Positions 5,931-7,289 of a stretch of 7,289 nt of DNA are shown here, in pieces. Numbering within the stretch: position 1 is the first letter of the stretch; each line of letters opens with the position of its first letter. Origin of the DNA: Pseudomonadota bacterium (GTDB lineage: Bacteria; Pseudomonadota; Alphaproteobacteria; Rhizobiales; Hyphomicrobiaceae); the NCBI GenBank assembly GCA_023412805.1, contig JAEZRM010000033.1, forward strand, positions 1-7,289. Reading direction: 5' to 3'. The notes under the pieces are model-generated. The model was not told the DNA's origin, searched no databases, and saw only the letters and a program-made list of their open reading frames with translations. The translations under genes were made by a program, and so were the position numbers.

Positions 5931-6190
5931 CAGGCCGTGACCTCGGTGTCCTCGTACACCGCGACGACGTCCTCGATGACGGGGTTCGACAGGACCTGCT
6001 CACCGGCGGCGCGCGCGGCGGCGAGGATCTCCTCCGTCACCGGGCCGTCCACCTCGAGCTCGAACCGCTTGCCCTGGCGCACCCCGGCGAACTGGCCGAA
6101 GCCCAGCCGCGGCAGTGCACCGGCGACGGCCTTGCCCTGCGGGTCGAGGATCTCGGGCTTCGGCATGACGTCGACGACGACTCGTCCCAC
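5930..6190 (-). CDS. purS: Phosphoribosylformylglycinamidine synthase subunit PurS
   Basis: PurS is the small structural subunit that bridges PurQ and PurL in the multi-protein FGAM synthetase of Gram-positive bacteria and archaea. The 86-residue size fits the family (about 80-90). Typical sequence features are the opening beta strand VVVDVMPKPEILDPQGKAV (4-22), LGFGQFAGVRQGKRFELEV (29-47) and the helix plus strand ending LSNPVIEDVVAVYE (67-80). The start is the GTG at 6190, supported by AGGAG 7 nt upstream. The frame stays open much further upstream but runs antisense to nothing meaningful and through the end of the membrane protein gene, so a longer form is unlikely. It heads the purS-purQ unit, with a 41-bp gap to the membrane protein gene upstream on the same strand. 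Confidence 0.96.
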   Translation of the reverse strand: MGRVVVDVMPKPEILDPQGKAVAGALPRLGFGQFAGVRQGKRFELEVDGPVTEEILAAARAAGEQVLSNPVIEDVVAVYEDTEVTA

Positions 6191-6197
6191 GGGGGTG

Positions 6198-6202
6198 CTC
6201 CT
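6198..6202 (-). promoter_or_regulatory. Ribosome binding site of purS
   Basis: AGGAG on the minus strand, 7 nt before the GTG at 6190. It decides the purS start, because GTG 6190 is the only start codon in the right position and the long open frame upstream has no comparable signal. It is also the clearest Shine-Dalgarno sequence of the cluster, in contrast to purL and purF. Confidence 0.75.
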
Positions 6203-6231
6203 GTGTTCGCGCGGCGGTGGGGGGTCGGCGG

Positions 6232-7263
6232 TCAGTGTAGCCAGTCGGGACGGAGGCCCTCGGCGGTGTCCGCGGACGGTGCGCCCGCCTGCGGGACAGC
6301 CTCCCCCGCGGCGGCTGCGGATCTTGCGACGACGACCGGCACCAGGGCGGTGACGTGCTGGTCGACCGCCGGGAGGCGGCCCGTCCAGACGATGCGGCGC
6401 ACGTCCGACCACGCCAGGTTCGCCGGTCCACGGGCGGCGAACCGCCACGTCACGGCGCAGGCCGGCAGCAGCGCGACCGCGACCAGCGCGACCGCGGTGG
6501 CGGCCCACAGGTCGATCCGCCCGGCCGCCTCGGCCGCGAGGTCGGCGAGCGCCAGCCCGACCCCGACGATCGTCGCCGCTGCACGGCGCAGGCCCAGCCC
6601 GACGACCTGCCGGGCCGGTTGGAACGGCCGCACCCGGACCAGCCGGTGCAGCCGCCAGGAGGCGAGCCATGCCGCGGCGCCGCCGACGACGAGCGCCACG
6701 AGCAGCCCGCCGACGACCGGACCGACCGCGCCCTGCCGCGCGAGGCTCGTCGTCTCAAAGCACCCGTCCCCGTAGTCGCACGCGACCGTGGCGAAGCGTC
6801 GCGGAGCGGTGAGCCAGGCGACGACCGCAGTCGGCGCGAGCACCGCGGCGACCACGAGCGTCGTCGCGGTCCCCGCCCGGGCCGAGACCCGCTCGCGCGG
6901 CGCCCAGTCGTACCCGCGGCTCCCGTCGACGACCGCCTCGCCGTACTGCGGCACCAGGTGCCTGCGGCGGGACTGCTCGACGCGCCAGCGCCCGATCGTC
7001 AGCCAGAGCACCGCCGACAGCGCGGCGAAGAGGCCGACGAACGCCCAGTTCGCGCCGCCGCGGAGGATGCGCTGCGTGAGCACCATCGCGAGGATCGCCG
7101 CGCCGGGACCGCGCAGCGCGAGGCGCAGACCGTAGAACCGGCCCTCGAGGTCGTCGGCCGCCCACGCCCGGTACCGAGGCGGGATGCGTCGCTCGAACCC
7201 GGAGTACAGGAGGTAGACGCGCCACGGCGGCCGGGTGCGCCAGCGCGTCGCCCAGCCGCCCAC
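6232..7263 (-). CDS. Multi-spanning membrane protein of unknown function, upstream of purS
   Basis: I do not recognise a family. In the 343-residue reading, hydrophobic stretches suitable for membrane helices lie at about 72-90, 133-152, 178-201, 228-245 and 252-271, with a weaker one near 51-66, giving five or six spans. Arginine-rich segments (91-101, 204-218, 273-296) flank them and are probably cytoplasmic. Between the second and third strong helices lies CDYGDGC (Cys162, Cys168), probably outside the membrane and able to form a disulfide. The C-terminal tail (about 315-343) is Ala/Pro-rich and probably disordered. There is no signal peptide, ATP-binding motif or catalytic motif that I can name. 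The start is uncertain: GTG 7263 has no clear Shine-Dalgarno sequence, and the frame has no stop before the right edge of the window, so the true 5' end may lie outside. It runs in the same direction as purS, 41 bp upstream; a link to purine synthesis or transport is unproven. The coding call rests on the intact frame and the ordered hydrophobic pattern. Confidence 0.72.
   Translation of the reverse strand: MGGWATRWRTRPPWRVYLLYSGFERRIPPRYRAWAADDLEGRFYGLRLALRGPGAAILAMVLTQRILRGGANWAFVGLFAALSAVLWLTIGRWRVEQSRRRHLVPQYGEAVVDGSRGYDWAPRERVSARAGTATTLVVAAVLAPTAVVAWLTAPRRFATVACDYGDGCFETTSLARQGAVGPVVGGLLVALVVGGAAAWLASWRLHRLVRVRPFQPARQVVGLGLRRAAATIVGVGLALADLAAEAAGRIDLWAATAVALVAVALLPACAVTWRFAARGPANLAWSDVRRIVWTGRLPAVDQHVTALVPVVVARSAAAAGEAVPQAGAPSADTAEGLRPDWLH
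6234..6239 (-). promoter_or_regulatory. Candidate -10 box upstream of purS
   Basis: TACACT on the minus strand (four of six matches to TATAAT) overlaps the last codons of the membrane protein gene and would start a transcript near 6227, leaving a leader of about 37 nt that includes the purS ribosome binding site. I see no good -35 box at 16-18 nt spacing. purS could equally be read through from the upstream gene. Confidence 0.22.
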
Positions 7264-7289
7264 GACTAGCCCCGCGGCGGAGCGTGCGT

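Noticed and set aside
5930..6670. A longer 246-residue PurS
   Set aside because: The extra part would overlap the membrane protein gene and is Arg/Gly/Pro-rich. The GTG at 6190 with AGGAG 7 nt upstream gives a standard 86-residue PurS.
5349..7269. Large plus-strand frames opposite purQ, purS and the membrane protein (5349-6353 and 6355-7269)
   Set aside because: Both are antisense to coherent genes and encode low-complexity Arg/Ala/Pro/Asp-rich sequence, as expected of GC-rich shadows.

Overview
The window is very GC-rich (about 70% by eye), with strong G/C third-position bias and long spurious open frames opposite the real genes. The protein set suggests a high-GC actinobacterium: a separate PurS/PurQ/small-PurL system and a [4Fe-4S]-type PurF with a long propeptide. 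The class Acidimicrobiia is my best guess, from general resemblance only; no marker gene here proves it.

Layout. Most of the window is a de novo purine biosynthesis cluster on the minus strand, read right to left: purS (5930-6190), purQ (5277-5930), then after an interruption purL (2403-4643), purF (678-2351) and the first two thirds of purM (1-685, running off the left edge). Between purQ and purL, on the plus strand, lies a small basic helical protein gene of unknown function (4853-5272). It is divergent from purL and convergent with purQ. Upstream of purS, on the same strand, is a multi-spanning membrane protein that I cannot assign (6232-7263, its start possibly beyond the right edge).

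How the genes work together. PurF makes phosphoribosylamine from PRPP and glutamine, the first committed step. PurS, PurQ and PurL form the FGAM synthetase complex (fourth step): PurQ releases ammonia from glutamine, PurL performs the ATP-dependent amidation, and PurS bridges them. PurM closes the imidazole ring (fifth step). purS/purQ overlap by 1 base and purF/purM by 8 bases, which indicates translational coupling. The plus-strand gene splits FGAM synthetase into two transcription units, so purL needs its own promoter.

Points worth a second look: the intruding small gene with an AT-hook-like segment, a coiled coil and a distinctive C-terminus; overlapping, mutually exclusive inverted repeats that contain both convergent stop codons; SD-less starts of purL and purF with TANNNT hexamers at leaderless spacing; an A/T-bearing palindrome and repeated CCAAATG in the 209-bp divergent spacer; and a roughly 50-residue C-terminal tail on PurF. 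I found no tRNA, rRNA, CRISPR array, insertion sequence or recognisable riboswitch.
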